Assembly: GCA_005217565.1 (NCBI GenBank)
Contig: SJCO01000002.1
Location: forward strand, 62,001-126,000
From: Puteibacter caeruleilacunae
GTDB lineage: Bacteria > Bacteroidota > Bacteroidia > Bacteroidales > Prolixibacteraceae
Length of the DNA: 64,000 bases
Direction: 5' to 3'
A program made the position numbers and the translations under genes. Under the pieces are notes generated by a model, which did not search any database, had not been told where the DNA came from, and saw only the letters and a program-made list of their open reading frames with translations. Shown piece by piece: positions 27,812 through 36,779 of the stretch. Within the stretch, counting starts at the first letter, position 1. Every line of letters begins with the position of its first letter.

Positions 27812-28283
27812 AAGCTTATTTTTAAAATTAAATAAATAGGTTGCACATTTAGGTGTCTGAATCTATCTCATTCCCAATTGCAGCTTAATTGTTTTAGTTG
27901 CCATAAAGAACAATTCCAGATTTCTTTTAACGGTACAAATCAATAGGAAATAGAAGACACCAACTTTCTGCCATCGTTCAATTAAGTTTGAAAAAAGGTC
28001 ACCACAACGATCCCAACTTTCATATAAACTCGGATCATTTATTCTTGAAATCATCAGGTCAACATGTCTAAAACAAATACAATCGGTTTCCTACAGCAAT
28101 CAAGACGCTGTTTTTCATCCAATGAAACCTATATTTTTCGTTCACGTTTCTATAATTATCGTTCATTTATCTGAAATAAAACACTTTAAAAGAAGACTAT
28201 CTTGGTGGCTTATTGGATGTTTAGTAATATTACCCAACACTAGACCAGAAACGATAAAGCGATAAATAAGAAATACTAATACT
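27812..28283. other. Divergent regulatory region of the Sus-type locus
   Basis: The 472 bases separate the start of the fasciclin-SusCD operon (-) and the hybrid regulator (+). They hold the direct repeats listed separately and leave room for a long leader on the operon side. A 63-codon minus-strand frame (27863-28054) has no recognisable similarity or ribosome binding site and is probably chance. Confidence 0.5.
28138..28165. promoter_or_regulatory. Direct repeats, candidate operator of the hybrid regulator
   Basis: TCGTTCA occurs at 28138-28144 and again at 28159-28165, start to start 21 bases, which is two helical turns. AraC-type domains such as the one at the end of the neighbouring regulator bind direct repeats with such spacing. 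The site lies about 120 bases before the regulator gene and about 330 before the fasciclin A gene. Confidence 0.35.
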
Positions 28284-31200
28284 ATGAAAAAACTTACGCT
28301 TTTAATTGTACTACTAACTAACACGTGGCTATTGTTCTCAACAACTTTAGACTACAATTTCATCTCATTATCGGTTGAAAATTCTTTAACTCACAATACA
28401 ATCACAAGTTTCTTTCAGGATAATCAAGGAGAAATATGGATTGGTACAGAAAATGGTTTGAACCGATACGATGGTATTAATGTTTTTCAATATCATCACA
28501 AAACAGGTGATAGTACCTCCTTATCGAGAAGTCACATCAAAACAATTGCACAAGACCATCAAGGAACTATTTGGGTAGGAACCACCAATGGGCTCAACAA
28601 ATATCTTCCTCAGCATAATAACTTTATTCCTGTAGCTCAATTAAAAAACATTGCATGTTTATCTTCCCTAAAAGACAGCCAAGATAATTTCTGGGTAGGC
28701 ACCAACGAAGGACTTTATATACAAGACAACAGCTCTTTCAGGAAAATTAATTTCAATAATCCCCCGAGAAATATAAGCAACATTACTTCTATTTTAGAGC
28801 TCAAATCTGGCCAATTAATCCTAATCAGCAATTCCATTGTGTTTCACGTTTACTTGAATAATAATCAAATAGAACAAATCAATCCATTACACAAAGATCA
28901 CAATCCCTACAATTTTAAAACAATTTTCCGCGATAGCAGAGAAAGAATTTGGCTTGGTGGAGGAAAAAGAGCACTTTATAATTTAATTAATACACCATCA
29001 GGCTTGGTACTGAAGGATACCATTCCTGATATATTTACACAACAAGAAGTTAGGGCCATTAATGAAGATGAAGACGGACGAATATGGGTGGGAACAAAGA
29101 ACGGCTTATTTATTCTTCCTTCTCAGGGAAATATACAACACATTGTACCCAATCCCAATAATCCTAAAGGCTTATCAAATGTCTCAATCACCACCATACT
29201 CAAAGACAGCTACAATTCCCTCTGGATTGGAACATATTATGGAGGCGTTAACATTTACCGAAACAGAAATAACATCTTTCATAATATCTACCCCTCGAAT
29301 AATTCACAGAACTTTACAACAAATGTCATAAGGGGTATGGTGCTTGGGCGAGAACTAATTGTTGGTACAGAAGGATCTGGAATCTTTAATCTAACCAATC
29401 ACTTCCAATTTAAGTCTCACCCCTACTTGTCGTGTATAAAATCAGGTATTCATGATATATACAAACACCCTGACGGCACGCTCTGGTTAGCAACCCATCT
29501 ACACGGTGTTCTAAGTTACTCTCCATACACACATAAAATAACACCATTAGGAGTATTTCCTCCAAACAGTGACATATCATCAATCGAATGTGACTCAAAG
29601 GGAGATGTCTGGATTGCAAGCTCAACACAAGGAATAGTAAAAGCTACAAAACACAAGGACTCTAACGATTTCTCTTTTGCTAAAGAGGAAATCCCCTTTG
29701 GCTATTCTTACTCAATCAAAGACATTCTCGTTACAACTAATGATCTAATTATCATTTGTACCCAATACGGCCTGTTCATATTCAATCCCTCAAACAATCA
29801 TTTATCAACGAAATTATTTAATCTCGATTTAAAATCTATATACTCCAACGAGGTGATCACTGCCTATGAAGACTCAAACAATGACCTTTGGATAGGTACA
29901 CAAGACAACGGCTTATTCAAGTTAGACTTCTATAATGACACAATTATACATCTTACCACAGGTGATGGTCTTCCCAATAATACGATCAACGAATTTATTG
30001 AGGACAAACAAGGAAAGATATGGGTAACCACTGATCAAGGATTGGTTCTCCTAAATAAATCGCCCAAAATAATCAGGTATTATAATCAAACTGATGGTCT
30101 TCCCTCAAATCAATTTGTTCAAAACAGTGCCATCAAAGATGACGCCGGCAATATATATTTAGGTACAGTCAATGGTCTAACAATATTCAATCCCGCCGAT
30201 ATCAAACCTGACTGCACAACTGTCACTCCCATCATAACAGATATCCAGTCCAACAATAAAAGCCTCAAGTATGAATCATCTAAAAGCACGCCAAACTATC
30301 AAAATGGACATTGGAATACCATATTTATTCAAGATGAACAAAAATCATTCAGCATTCATTTCACAAACTATTACTATGGAAGTATCAAAAAACTAAAATT
30401 TGCCTATCGTATCAAGGAGTTGTCAGAACAATGGATCAACACAAACTCCCGGCAAATTAACTTTAGCAGTCTACCTTATGGAGAATACATCTTCGAGCTG
30501 AAAGTAAAAAATCCTAATGAAACCTGGAGTAACAAAATAGCATATACTAATATAATCATTCTTCCTCCCTGGTGGTTTACATGGCAGGCATGGCTTGTAT
30601 ATGCTGTTATTTTATTGGCTGTAGCAATCATTGTTGTCAGAACTATTCGAGCTAGAATAAGACTAAAAAACATTGCCAAAATTAATCAGGTGAAAAGAGA
30701 AAAAGATAATGAAGTGAACCAAATGAAGTTGCGCTTCTTTACTAATATCTCTCATGAATTTAGAACACCATTATCGCTAATATCAGGTCCAATTGAAAGT
30801 CTGCATGAAAGCGAAGAAAATCCAGAAAGAAAAACCTTACTGGAGATAGCATCAAGAAATACTGATCGCCTACTCAAAATGATTAACAACCTGTTAGACT
30901 TTAGAAAAGCAGAACAAGGATTCCTGGAAATAAAACTCAAGGAAGTGAGGCTAAAAACGTTTGTTGATGAGCAAATCAACGCCTTCTCGGAATGGGCACA
31001 GAAAAAAAACATAACCATAAACTCTATTATCGATCCCGTTCATTTATACTGGACATTTGATTCGACTAAAATGGCTTCAGTCTTTTATAATCTTTTAAGT
31101 AACGCAATAAAATTCACGCCAGATGGAGGACAGATAACAATTAATATACAAGAACAAAATAGTCGATTAATAATAAGTATTAAGGACACAGGTAAGGGAA

Positions 31201-32264
31201 TGACTCCTGACCAGATAAGTCAGATATTTAACAGATATTATCAAGTCAATCAAGACGACTCAAGTATGCTTAAAGGTTCAGGAATTGGCCTTGCACTAAC
31301 CAAGGAGATCGTTTATATGCATAATGGAGAGCTACTGGTTGATAGTATTCCTGACCAGGAAACTACATTCACAATCTCTTTACCGAAAGCAACCTTACCA
31401 GCGAATAACGACATCATTCATGATGTAGAAGTTCAGTCAACTGCAATTAAGAATGATATTTCAAATAATAAAGAACAATCTAGAAGTAAGTTACCAACTC
31501 TATTAATCGCTGAAGACAATGCAGATCTTCGTTTGTTCCTCCAGAATAGTTTAAAAGAACATTACAATATTATCCTTACAGATAATGGACAGGAGGCTCT
31601 GAAAAGCCTTAAGAAAAAGAATGTGGATATCATTATCTCGGATGTTATGATGCCTGTTATGGATGGCGTATCATTCTGTAAAAAAGTCAAAACAAATATC
31701 GAAAGCTCACATATTCCATTCATATTTTTATCTGCAAAAGAGACCATTACCGATCAGATTATAGGCATGGAAAGTGGGGCTGAGGTATATCTTCCAAAAC
31801 CATTCCATATAAAACAGTTAAAAGCACAACTGAATAACTTAATTCAGTTAAAGAATAAGCAACAAGAAAAAATAAACTCAGTTAACCTTGAGGATGAAAA
31901 GGAACTTAACCTTTCTCCTATGGATTTAAAATTCTTGTCTGATCTTAAAAAATCGATAGAAAACAACATCAGTAATCCACAACTAAGCACTGCTTTTCTT
32001 GCAGAGCAATTACACATGAGTAATAGTACATTCTATCGCAAGATCACAGCAATTACCGGAAGTGGAAGTAATGACTATGTTCGTATGGTTAGATTACGAA
32101 AAGCAGCACAATTAATTACACAAACTGATTATTCTGTTTCAGAGATTGCGGATCAATTAGGCTTTAGTACTCCAAATTATTTCACCACTAGCTTCACAAA
32201 AGAATTCGGAATGTCTCCAACTGCCTATGCGAAAAATAAACGTAGAAAGATTAAAAAGAATTGA
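28284..32264 (+). CDS. Hybrid two-component system regulator (HTCS)
   Basis: This single 1326-residue protein joins sensor, kinase and transcription factor. After a signal sequence, about residues 25-640 are two-component propeller repeats (repeated IWIGTENGLNRYDG, IWVGTTNGLNKY, LWIGTQDNGLFK). A Y_Y_Y-type domain follows at about 690-765, then a membrane helix at about 768-790. HisKA has His824 in TNISHEFRTPLSL. The ATPase domain shows NLLSNAIKFTPDGG and GSGIGLALTKEIV. The receiver has Asp1120 in IIISDVMMPVMDG. An AraC-type HTH ends the protein (about 1230-1320: YSVSEIADQLGFSTPNYFTTSFTKEFGMSP). HTCS proteins sense a glycan fragment in the periplasm and switch on the adjacent utilisation locus, so this is the likely activator of the divergent fasciclin-SusCD-GH116 operon. 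Confidence 0.96.
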   Translation: MKKLTLLIVLLTNTWLLFSTTLDYNFISLSVENSLTHNTITSFFQDNQGEIWIGTENGLNRYDGINVFQYHHKTGDSTSLSRSHIKTIAQDHQGTIWVGTTNGLNKYLPQHNNFIPVAQLKNIACLSSLKDSQDNFWVGTNEGLYIQDNSSFRKINFNNPPRNISNITSILELKSGQLILISNSIVFHVYLNNNQIEQINPLHKDHNPYNFKTIFRDSRERIWLGGGKRALYNLINTPSGLVLKDTIPDIFTQQEVRAINEDEDGRIWVGTKNGLFILPSQGNIQHIVPNPNNPKGLSNVSITTILKDSYNSLWIGTYYGGVNIYRNRNNIFHNIYPSNNSQNFTTNVIRGMVLGRELIVGTEGSGIFNLTNHFQFKSHPYLSCIKSGIHDIYKHPDGTLWLATHLHGVLSYSPYTHKITPLGVFPPNSDISSIECDSKGDVWIASSTQGIVKATKHKDSNDFSFAKEEIPFGYSYSIKDILVTTNDLIIICTQYGLFIFNPSNNHLSTKLFNLDLKSIYSNEVITAYEDSNNDLWIGTQDNGLFKLDFYNDTIIHLTTGDGLPNNTINEFIEDKQGKIWVTTDQGLVLLNKSPKIIRYYNQTDGLPSNQFVQNSAIKDDAGNIYLGTVNGLTIFNPADIKPDCTTVTPIITDIQSNNKSLKYESSKSTPNYQNGHWNTIFIQDEQKSFSIHFTNYYYGSIKKLKFAYRIKELSEQWINTNSRQINFSSLPYGEYIFELKVKNPNETWSNKIAYTNIIILPPWWFTWQAWLVYAVILLAVAIIVVRTIRARIRLKNIAKINQVKREKDNEVNQMKLRFFTNISHEFRTPLSLISGPIESLHESEENPERKTLLEIASRNTDRLLKMINNLLDFRKAEQGFLEIKLKEVRLKTFVDEQINAFSEWAQKKNITINSIIDPVHLYWTFDSTKMASVFYNLLSNAIKFTPDGGQITINIQEQNSRLIISIKDTGKGMTPDQISQIFNRYYQVNQDDSSMLKGSGIGLALTKEIVYMHNGELLVDSIPDQETTFTISLPKATLPANNDIIHDVEVQSTAIKNDISNNKEQSRSKLPTLLIAEDNADLRLFLQNSLKEHYNIILTDNGQEALKSLKKKNVDIIISDVMMPVMDGVSFCKKVKTNIESSHIPFIFLSAKETITDQIIGMESGAEVYLPKPFHIKQLKAQLNNLIQLKNKQQEKINSVNLEDEKELNLSPMDLKFLSDLKKSIENNISNPQLSTAFLAEQLHMSNSTFYRKITAITGSGSNDYVRMVRLRKAAQLITQTDYSVSEIADQLGFSTPNYFTTSFTKEFGMSPTAYAKNKRRKIKKN

Positions 32265-32591
32265 GAACAAAAATTGTGAAGAAATGTGGTAGTTAACATT
32301 GTCATAAAGAAATGCAGGTTGAAACTGGAAGAGTGACATTTGAATAAACGGAGCATAAATAATAAAGACATTCATTATAGATTAATCATGTTTTAACAAA
32401 AAACATTGGAGGTAGAAATGGGTATCTCTACAATAAAAATGGCCCCCACTTAAGATCTTTGTGAGGGCCGCTACAAACACATAGATTTCATTAAAAACTT
32501 TCTGAGAAGTCTTTAATTCAGCACTTAACTTTATTTTTTAAGTTTCACTCCTTCAATGTTACCCTTAACTTGTTTAGGGAAAATACCTCCC
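32265..32591. other. Intergenic region between convergent genes
   Basis: The 327 bases lie between the HTCS stop (+) and the MarC stop (-) and hold the hairpin at 32441-32469. Just past the MarC stop, minus-strand bases 32600-32531 read KGGIFPKQVKGNIEGVKLKK and then a stop in another frame. This looks like the tail of a protein and may be a gene remnant, but it is too short to assign. Confidence 0.35.
32441..32469 (-). terminator. Hairpin terminator downstream of the MarC gene
   Basis: GGCCCCCAC (32441-32449) pairs with GTGAGGGCC (32461-32469) with one mismatch. The minus strand continues with ATTTTTATTG, which suits termination of the MarC operon. It may also stop the convergent HTCS transcript, though no U-tract follows on the plus strand. 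Confidence 0.5.
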
Positions 32592-33203
32592 TTACATATT
32601 AAATCCAATCTTTATCCCCTCAATAACCATATTTACTCCAATGATGGTTAACACAAGTCCCATAACTTTTCCGATAACCTTTATTATACCATCGCCCATA
32701 ATACGTGTAAGATTATCGCTATTTACAAATGCAAGATAGTTTAGTAACAACACTAATACATAACACAAAACAACAATAACCATATGAACAAAGCTGACAC
32801 GTTCCGAAGCATTCATAACCGTAACAATGGTTCCTGGCCCTGCAAGTATTGGAATAGCCAACGGGGAAACAGCAATCCCATCATCTGTTGCATGCTTGTG
32901 CGCACTATGGATATTTGATGCATGTGATTGTAACATCTCAAATCCAACATAAAAAAGTAACACCCCTCCCGCAATCTTAAAACCAGGAATAGTCAAATGG
33001 AAAAATTGAAAGATATAGGAACCAAACAAAATAAATGCGGCTCCTATTATAAATGCAGTTACTACTGCTTTTCTGGCAATACGTTTCTGTTCATTGACAC
33101 TCTCTTCCGCAGCTAATCCCATAAAAATAGGAATATTCGCAAAAGGATTCATTATCGCAAAAATTGCCATAAATGTAGTAAGCGCAAAGTTCATCATTTT
33201 CAT
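32592..33203 (-). CDS. MarC family inner-membrane protein
   Basis: A polytopic membrane protein of 203 residues with about six helices, it belongs to the MarC (UPF0056) family. The first helix (LTTFMAIFAIMNPFANIPIF) and the helix-3 region (SPLAIPILAGPGTIVTVM) are the family's conserved segments. MarC was once linked to antibiotic resistance in E. coli but later work did not support this; a transport role is assumed and the substrate is unknown. The start is set at 33203 (MKMMNFALTTF) because its ATG overlaps the upstream TGA as ATGA; the frame's earlier Met at 33230 lies inside the upstream gene. Co-translated with the SpoIIAA-like gene. Confidence 0.85.
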   Translation of the reverse strand: MKMMNFALTTFMAIFAIMNPFANIPIFMGLAAEESVNEQKRIARKAVVTAFIIGAAFILFGSYIFQFFHLTIPGFKIAGGVLLFYVGFEMLQSHASNIHSAHKHATDDGIAVSPLAIPILAGPGTIVTVMNASERVSFVHMVIVVLCYVLVLLLNYLAFVNSDNLTRIMGDGIIKVIGKVMGLVLTIIGVNMVIEGIKIGFNM

Positions 33204-33562
33204 ACCGTCTCTTGTTTTAGCCAGTTCCACGCATCATCCATATCTTTAATATCAAAATATTTCTCAGACCATGGTACAACCAGGTTTTCCAATGGAACAA
33301 GCAATTTCAGCGCTCTTTCTTCTCCGACAATTGCAATTTTGTGTATCACTTTGCGATCCTGAATTCCTTTAACAATACTCGAATAAATTAACTCCTTTGT
33401 TAATTTAGGAAATTCTTCCACCAGAATCATCAAATTCACATGTTCATATTTCCAATTCAGCTCTTCGACAATCTTAAACAAATCATTGATATCATCAGCT
33501 GAAATACTGGCATTAACAAACTCTGTAACCAAAACATTATCAACGATCTCTTGAACTCTCAT
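33200..33562 (-). CDS. SpoIIAA-like (STAS/SEC14-type) protein
   Basis: This small cytoplasmic protein of about 120 residues resembles the SpoIIAA-like family related to STAS and CRAL-TRIO folds. Alternating beta and helical segments include VNLMILVEEFPKL, HKIAIVGEERALKLLVPL and the C-terminal KYFDIKDMDDAWNWLKQ, which is highly typical of the family (a helix that ends with an aromatic and LK). Function is unknown; the fold binds small hydrophobic ligands or protein partners in relatives. The start at 33562 (ATG, MRVQEIV) is preferred to a TTG at 33571. It overlaps the MarC gene by 4 bases. Confidence 0.75.
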   Translation of the reverse strand: MRVQEIVDNVLVTEFVNASISADDINDLFKIVEELNWKYEHVNLMILVEEFPKLTKELIYSSIVKGIQDRKVIHKIAIVGEERALKLLVPLENLVVPWSEKYFDIKDMDDAWNWLKQETV

Positions 33563-33602
33563 AATATTCAATTTTAATATATAATCAATTCATAACAAAA
33601 AA

Positions 33603-33633
33603 CCATTGGCCCAAACAAAATTCGGACCAATGG
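33603..33633 (-). terminator. Terminator of the TonB-dependent receptor gene
   Basis: CCATTGG (33603-33609) and CCAATGG (33627-33633) form the outer stem, extended inward by paired GC bases. On the minus strand the hairpin is followed by TTTTTTG. It lies 37 bases after the receptor's stop and separates that gene from the SpoIIAA-like/MarC pair. Confidence 0.75.
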
Positions 33634-33669
33634 CGTCTAACAATATGCTCACCCTAATCAGACAACATG

Positions 33670-36081
33670 CTAGAACTTGTATTTAATGGAAAACTTAAAG
33701 ACTTGGGATTCAAAGAAATTATGTCTAGTCAAACTTAAATAAGGTGTTGAAATATTCTCTTTAATATCGAATGTATTAAAGAGGTCTGTTCCAGAAAGAG
33801 CGGTTTCAAGTCTGTCTTCCATCCAATGCTTTTTTATTCCAAAATCAACTGAATATCTTGCTTTTACTTCTCCTTGGGGAATAATATCTTTTGAGTAGTA
33901 AACTCCAGTTAATTGAATATCATATCCTTTATTTAATCTCCATTTAGAATTTACCTTACAATTCCATGTATTACTTTTACTCTCTTCAAATGTAAACTCC
34001 TGTGTTTCGGGATAAACATGCACTCCAGAGAACTGATCTATCGTATTTTCATACCATGTGAAACTACCATTAACATCCCAGTTAGAAGTAACATTCTGAT
34101 CGAATGATACTTCTAATCCTACATTATTAGATTTCCCGAGATTCTCCGGTATAGCATTCAAAACATTCTCATCATCTGAAGCTGAAGTATAGACACGTGC
34201 AATCAGATCTGCTATATCACGATAAAAACCTGCCACATACACTGATCCAACATCCCACATATGCTTATATGCTAATTCATAGTTATAGGTAAACTGTGGT
34301 TTTAAATATGGATTACCAGTCTTCAAAATCTCTGGATCATCATACTTTGGAAAAGGTCTCAACTCAAATTCTCCCGGACGGTCAACTCTACGATTGATAA
34401 ATGCAGAAAAACGATCATTATCACCAGGCTTCAATGTAACACGAATATTAGGAAAAAATGAGAATTCACTTAAGTTACTACTTGGATCATAGTACTCATT
34501 CTCTGGATCCAGTCGATAGGTAAACTCACTATCCTCAACACGTCCTCCCAGTTCCATTTCAAGCTTACTGGATTCATAAATATAGTTTAGATATAACGCG
34601 TAAATATCTTCCTTGTATTTCGACCAACTTCCTAAAGCTGGATCTAGAATTGAGTTTTCTCCAGGTAGAATATCATAAGAAATTGGTATTTGACGCAGAT
34701 GCACCTTACCACCAAACTCAATTCTTCCTGACCTTAAAGGTCGTACATAATCAACATCCAATGATTTCACCTCTTCTCTGGAAACCATGTGAGTTGAATC
34801 GACACTTCCTTCAGGACGAGTTAAACTGGTATCGGTAAATGGGAATAACTCATCCTCCTTACCTTTTGTATACAAGAAATCAATACCTAATTTATGTCCG
34901 GGATTCTTAAACTCATGCTCATAGTTTACTCCATAGTTCATAAAATAGGTTCTCTCATCCTCTTTCCATGTCCAAAATCGCTTTCTCTCTCCTGATGTCA
35001 CATTATCATAAGGAACATGTCCTCTATCAATATGATACTCATCTTCCCACAGGGAATAAATCGTTAATGAATTTCTATCATCTATATACCAATCTAATCC
35101 ACTCTTAACTGAATATCGCTGCTGCACTCTATTCTCCAAAAACTGAGATATAACTCCGCTTCCATCAACGTAAGTACGGGTAGAAAATTCATTACTATTA
35201 ACCTTCTTTCTAAAATTCGCCTCGCTCTGCACAAAGAAATTAACCTTCTTGGTACGATAGTTTAAACTGAACTCAGGTCGGACTTTGGGGGTTAGTGAAT
35301 ACTTATCCATGATATTAGGTAAATTACTCTCGCGCTCTGTTAACTCACCAATTCCAAATGCAAAACCAACATCTCCACTAACCCCTTCAGCCTTTTCCTT
35401 TTTGTAGATAATATTAATAATTCCCGCCATCCCCGCAGCATCATATTTGGCAGATGGATTATTAATAATCTCAATACGTTCTATCAATGCCGCAGATAGA
35501 TTATCCAGACCTTTTTGATTTCCAAAACCTGTTAAACTCGATCTCTTTCCATCAATTAAAACCGAAACTTTATCACTTCCCCGAAGTAAGACTTTTCCTT
35601 CATGGTCGATTGTTACTCCAGGTAAGTTCTTCATGGCTTCAAGAACTGATCCTCCCGATTGTGAAATATTATCCTCCATTGAGAATGTCTTCTTATCTAG
35701 TCCTGATGAAATACTCGCTTTTGCAGCTTTAACAACAACTTCATCAAGCTCCTCGCTAGAAGTCAACAACCGAATGGTTCCTAAATCATAATTAGAGTTC
35801 AACACTCCTATATGTATATCAGAATCATATGCCTGATATCCTATAAAAGAACAATGTACATGAAAGTCGCCCGAAGGAATTCCCGCGAGATTAAAGTGCC
35901 CATTCTCATCACTTATCGTCCCTGCTATTAACTTATCTTCCTTGCCAATAGTAACAGTAACAAAAGACAAGTTTTCTCCACTGGTCGCGTCTTTAATCAT
36001 ACCCGAAACTGTCGCCTCATCCTGAGCATGCCCCACCATTGAACTAAATACAACAATTAAAACAAATAATAACTTCCTCAT
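33670..36081 (-). CDS. TonB-dependent receptor, outer-membrane beta-barrel family
   Basis: This 803-residue protein has a signal peptide (VVFSSMVGHAQ), a carboxypeptidase-regulatory-like domain (VSGMIKDATSGENLSFVTVTI, about 24-110), a TonB plug with VLEAMKNLPGVTIDHEGKV, LRGSDKVSVLIDGKRSSLTG and IERIEIINNPSAKYDAAGMAG, and a barrel of about 550 residues that ends in FKFSIKYKF. It fits the shorter, SusC-distinct class of Bacteroidota receptors (CarboxypepD_reg plus beta-barrel family). The plug motif NPSAKYDAAGMAGIINI is diagnostic. No SusD partner is present, so the cargo is more likely a siderophore, metal complex, peptide or signal than a glycan. A possible structured leader lies 84 bases upstream. 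Confidence 0.9.
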   Translation of the reverse strand: MRKLLFVLIVVFSSMVGHAQDEATVSGMIKDATSGENLSFVTVTIGKEDKLIAGTISDENGHFNLAGIPSGDFHVHCSFIGYQAYDSDIHIGVLNSNYDLGTIRLLTSSEELDEVVVKAAKASISSGLDKKTFSMEDNISQSGGSVLEAMKNLPGVTIDHEGKVLLRGSDKVSVLIDGKRSSLTGFGNQKGLDNLSAALIERIEIINNPSAKYDAAGMAGIINIIYKKEKAEGVSGDVGFAFGIGELTERESNLPNIMDKYSLTPKVRPEFSLNYRTKKVNFFVQSEANFRKKVNSNEFSTRTYVDGSGVISQFLENRVQQRYSVKSGLDWYIDDRNSLTIYSLWEDEYHIDRGHVPYDNVTSGERKRFWTWKEDERTYFMNYGVNYEHEFKNPGHKLGIDFLYTKGKEDELFPFTDTSLTRPEGSVDSTHMVSREEVKSLDVDYVRPLRSGRIEFGGKVHLRQIPISYDILPGENSILDPALGSWSKYKEDIYALYLNYIYESSKLEMELGGRVEDSEFTYRLDPENEYYDPSSNLSEFSFFPNIRVTLKPGDNDRFSAFINRRVDRPGEFELRPFPKYDDPEILKTGNPYLKPQFTYNYELAYKHMWDVGSVYVAGFYRDIADLIARVYTSASDDENVLNAIPENLGKSNNVGLEVSFDQNVTSNWDVNGSFTWYENTIDQFSGVHVYPETQEFTFEESKSNTWNCKVNSKWRLNKGYDIQLTGVYYSKDIIPQGEVKARYSVDFGIKKHWMEDRLETALSGTDLFNTFDIKENISTPYLSLTRHNFFESQVFKFSIKYKF

Positions 36082-36779
36082 TTTTATATTACATTACTCA
36101 CCCCTACACAGAAAATTGACCAAAAATGCTATGAAGTGAAAGTTAATCCATAAACAAAAGGGTAGTCCAGGTCTAATGCATTGCGAACAATCTATATATA
36201 CTACTGACAAATTTTCCAAGTTCAATTTATCGATGCATTATTAACCAACCAATTAAATGACAACAGATACCTGGACCCCCAAAATCAAACTATACTAATC
36301 GTTAATCAATCTCCGTATCAAAATGGATCATAAGGATCCTTACATGTATTAAAATATTGTTTTGAAAAAGCCGGCAACCATCTTGACTTGTCAAAATAAC
36401 GAGCCACCTGAATCACACAACAGGATAACCGCTCAACTGAGGTAAAGAAAATTACACGATCAAAATGATTGATCCCGGCAAGACATAACTTAACCTGCAT
36501 GATTATAGAATCAAGCAATCTAATTAAGTTAATTTTTGAATATTTTATTATCGATTTTGCTAACATACAACATCTGTGATTTAGTTGATAAACTAATCAT
36601 TACACAGACGTCATTAGCCAATTTGGCGGTTCAATAGGAAGACATCATTTCCTTTAACGCCGACAAATGTATAAATTATTTTTTAAGTTCAAACAATAAA
36701 AAATCGTTTTAGCATTATTTTTTAGAAAGGGATTATAGATCATACTTAAACTAGAGGTTACTTTTTCTACATCCAAGTC
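36082..36779. other. Long intergenic region with a structured leader
   Basis: The 698 bases hold a nested inverted-repeat structure at 36165-36276. A minus-strand frame of 82 codons (36318-36566) lacks a ribosome binding site and any recognisable similarity, so I do not call it. The part next to the PQQ operon (36600-36779) is AT-rich and shows no strong hairpin. Confidence 0.5.
36165..36276 (-). ncRNA. Candidate structured RNA leader of the TonB-dependent receptor
   Basis: On the minus strand GTCCAGGTATCT (36276-36265) pairs with AGACCTGGAC (36174-36165) with a two-base bulge. Inside it AATGCAT (36239-36233) pairs with ATGCATT (36181-36175), directly next to the outer strand. The element ends 84 bases before the receptor start and is followed by TACCCTTTTG. 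Nested stems of 10 and 7 pairs suggest a cis-regulatory RNA or small RNA; no known riboswitch class is recognised. Confidence 0.35.

Noticed and set aside
27863-28054. 63-codon minus-strand frame between the HTCS and fasciclin A genes
   Set aside because: No ribosome binding site, no recognisable similarity, and it lies in the probable operon leader.
32531-32600. Fragment KGGIFPKQVKGNIEGVKLKK after the MarC stop as a gene
   Set aside because: It is protein-like but only about 20 codons long and has no credible start; noted as a possible remnant only.
33204-33230. Upstream Met of the MarC gene
   Set aside because: It lies within the SpoIIAA-like gene and would add a charged segment before the first helix; the ATGA overlap gives a better start.
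36318-36566. 82-codon minus-strand frame upstream of the TonB-dependent receptor
   Set aside because: Composition is unlike neighbouring proteins, no ribosome binding site is present, and no domain is recognised; probably chance in AT-rich DNA.
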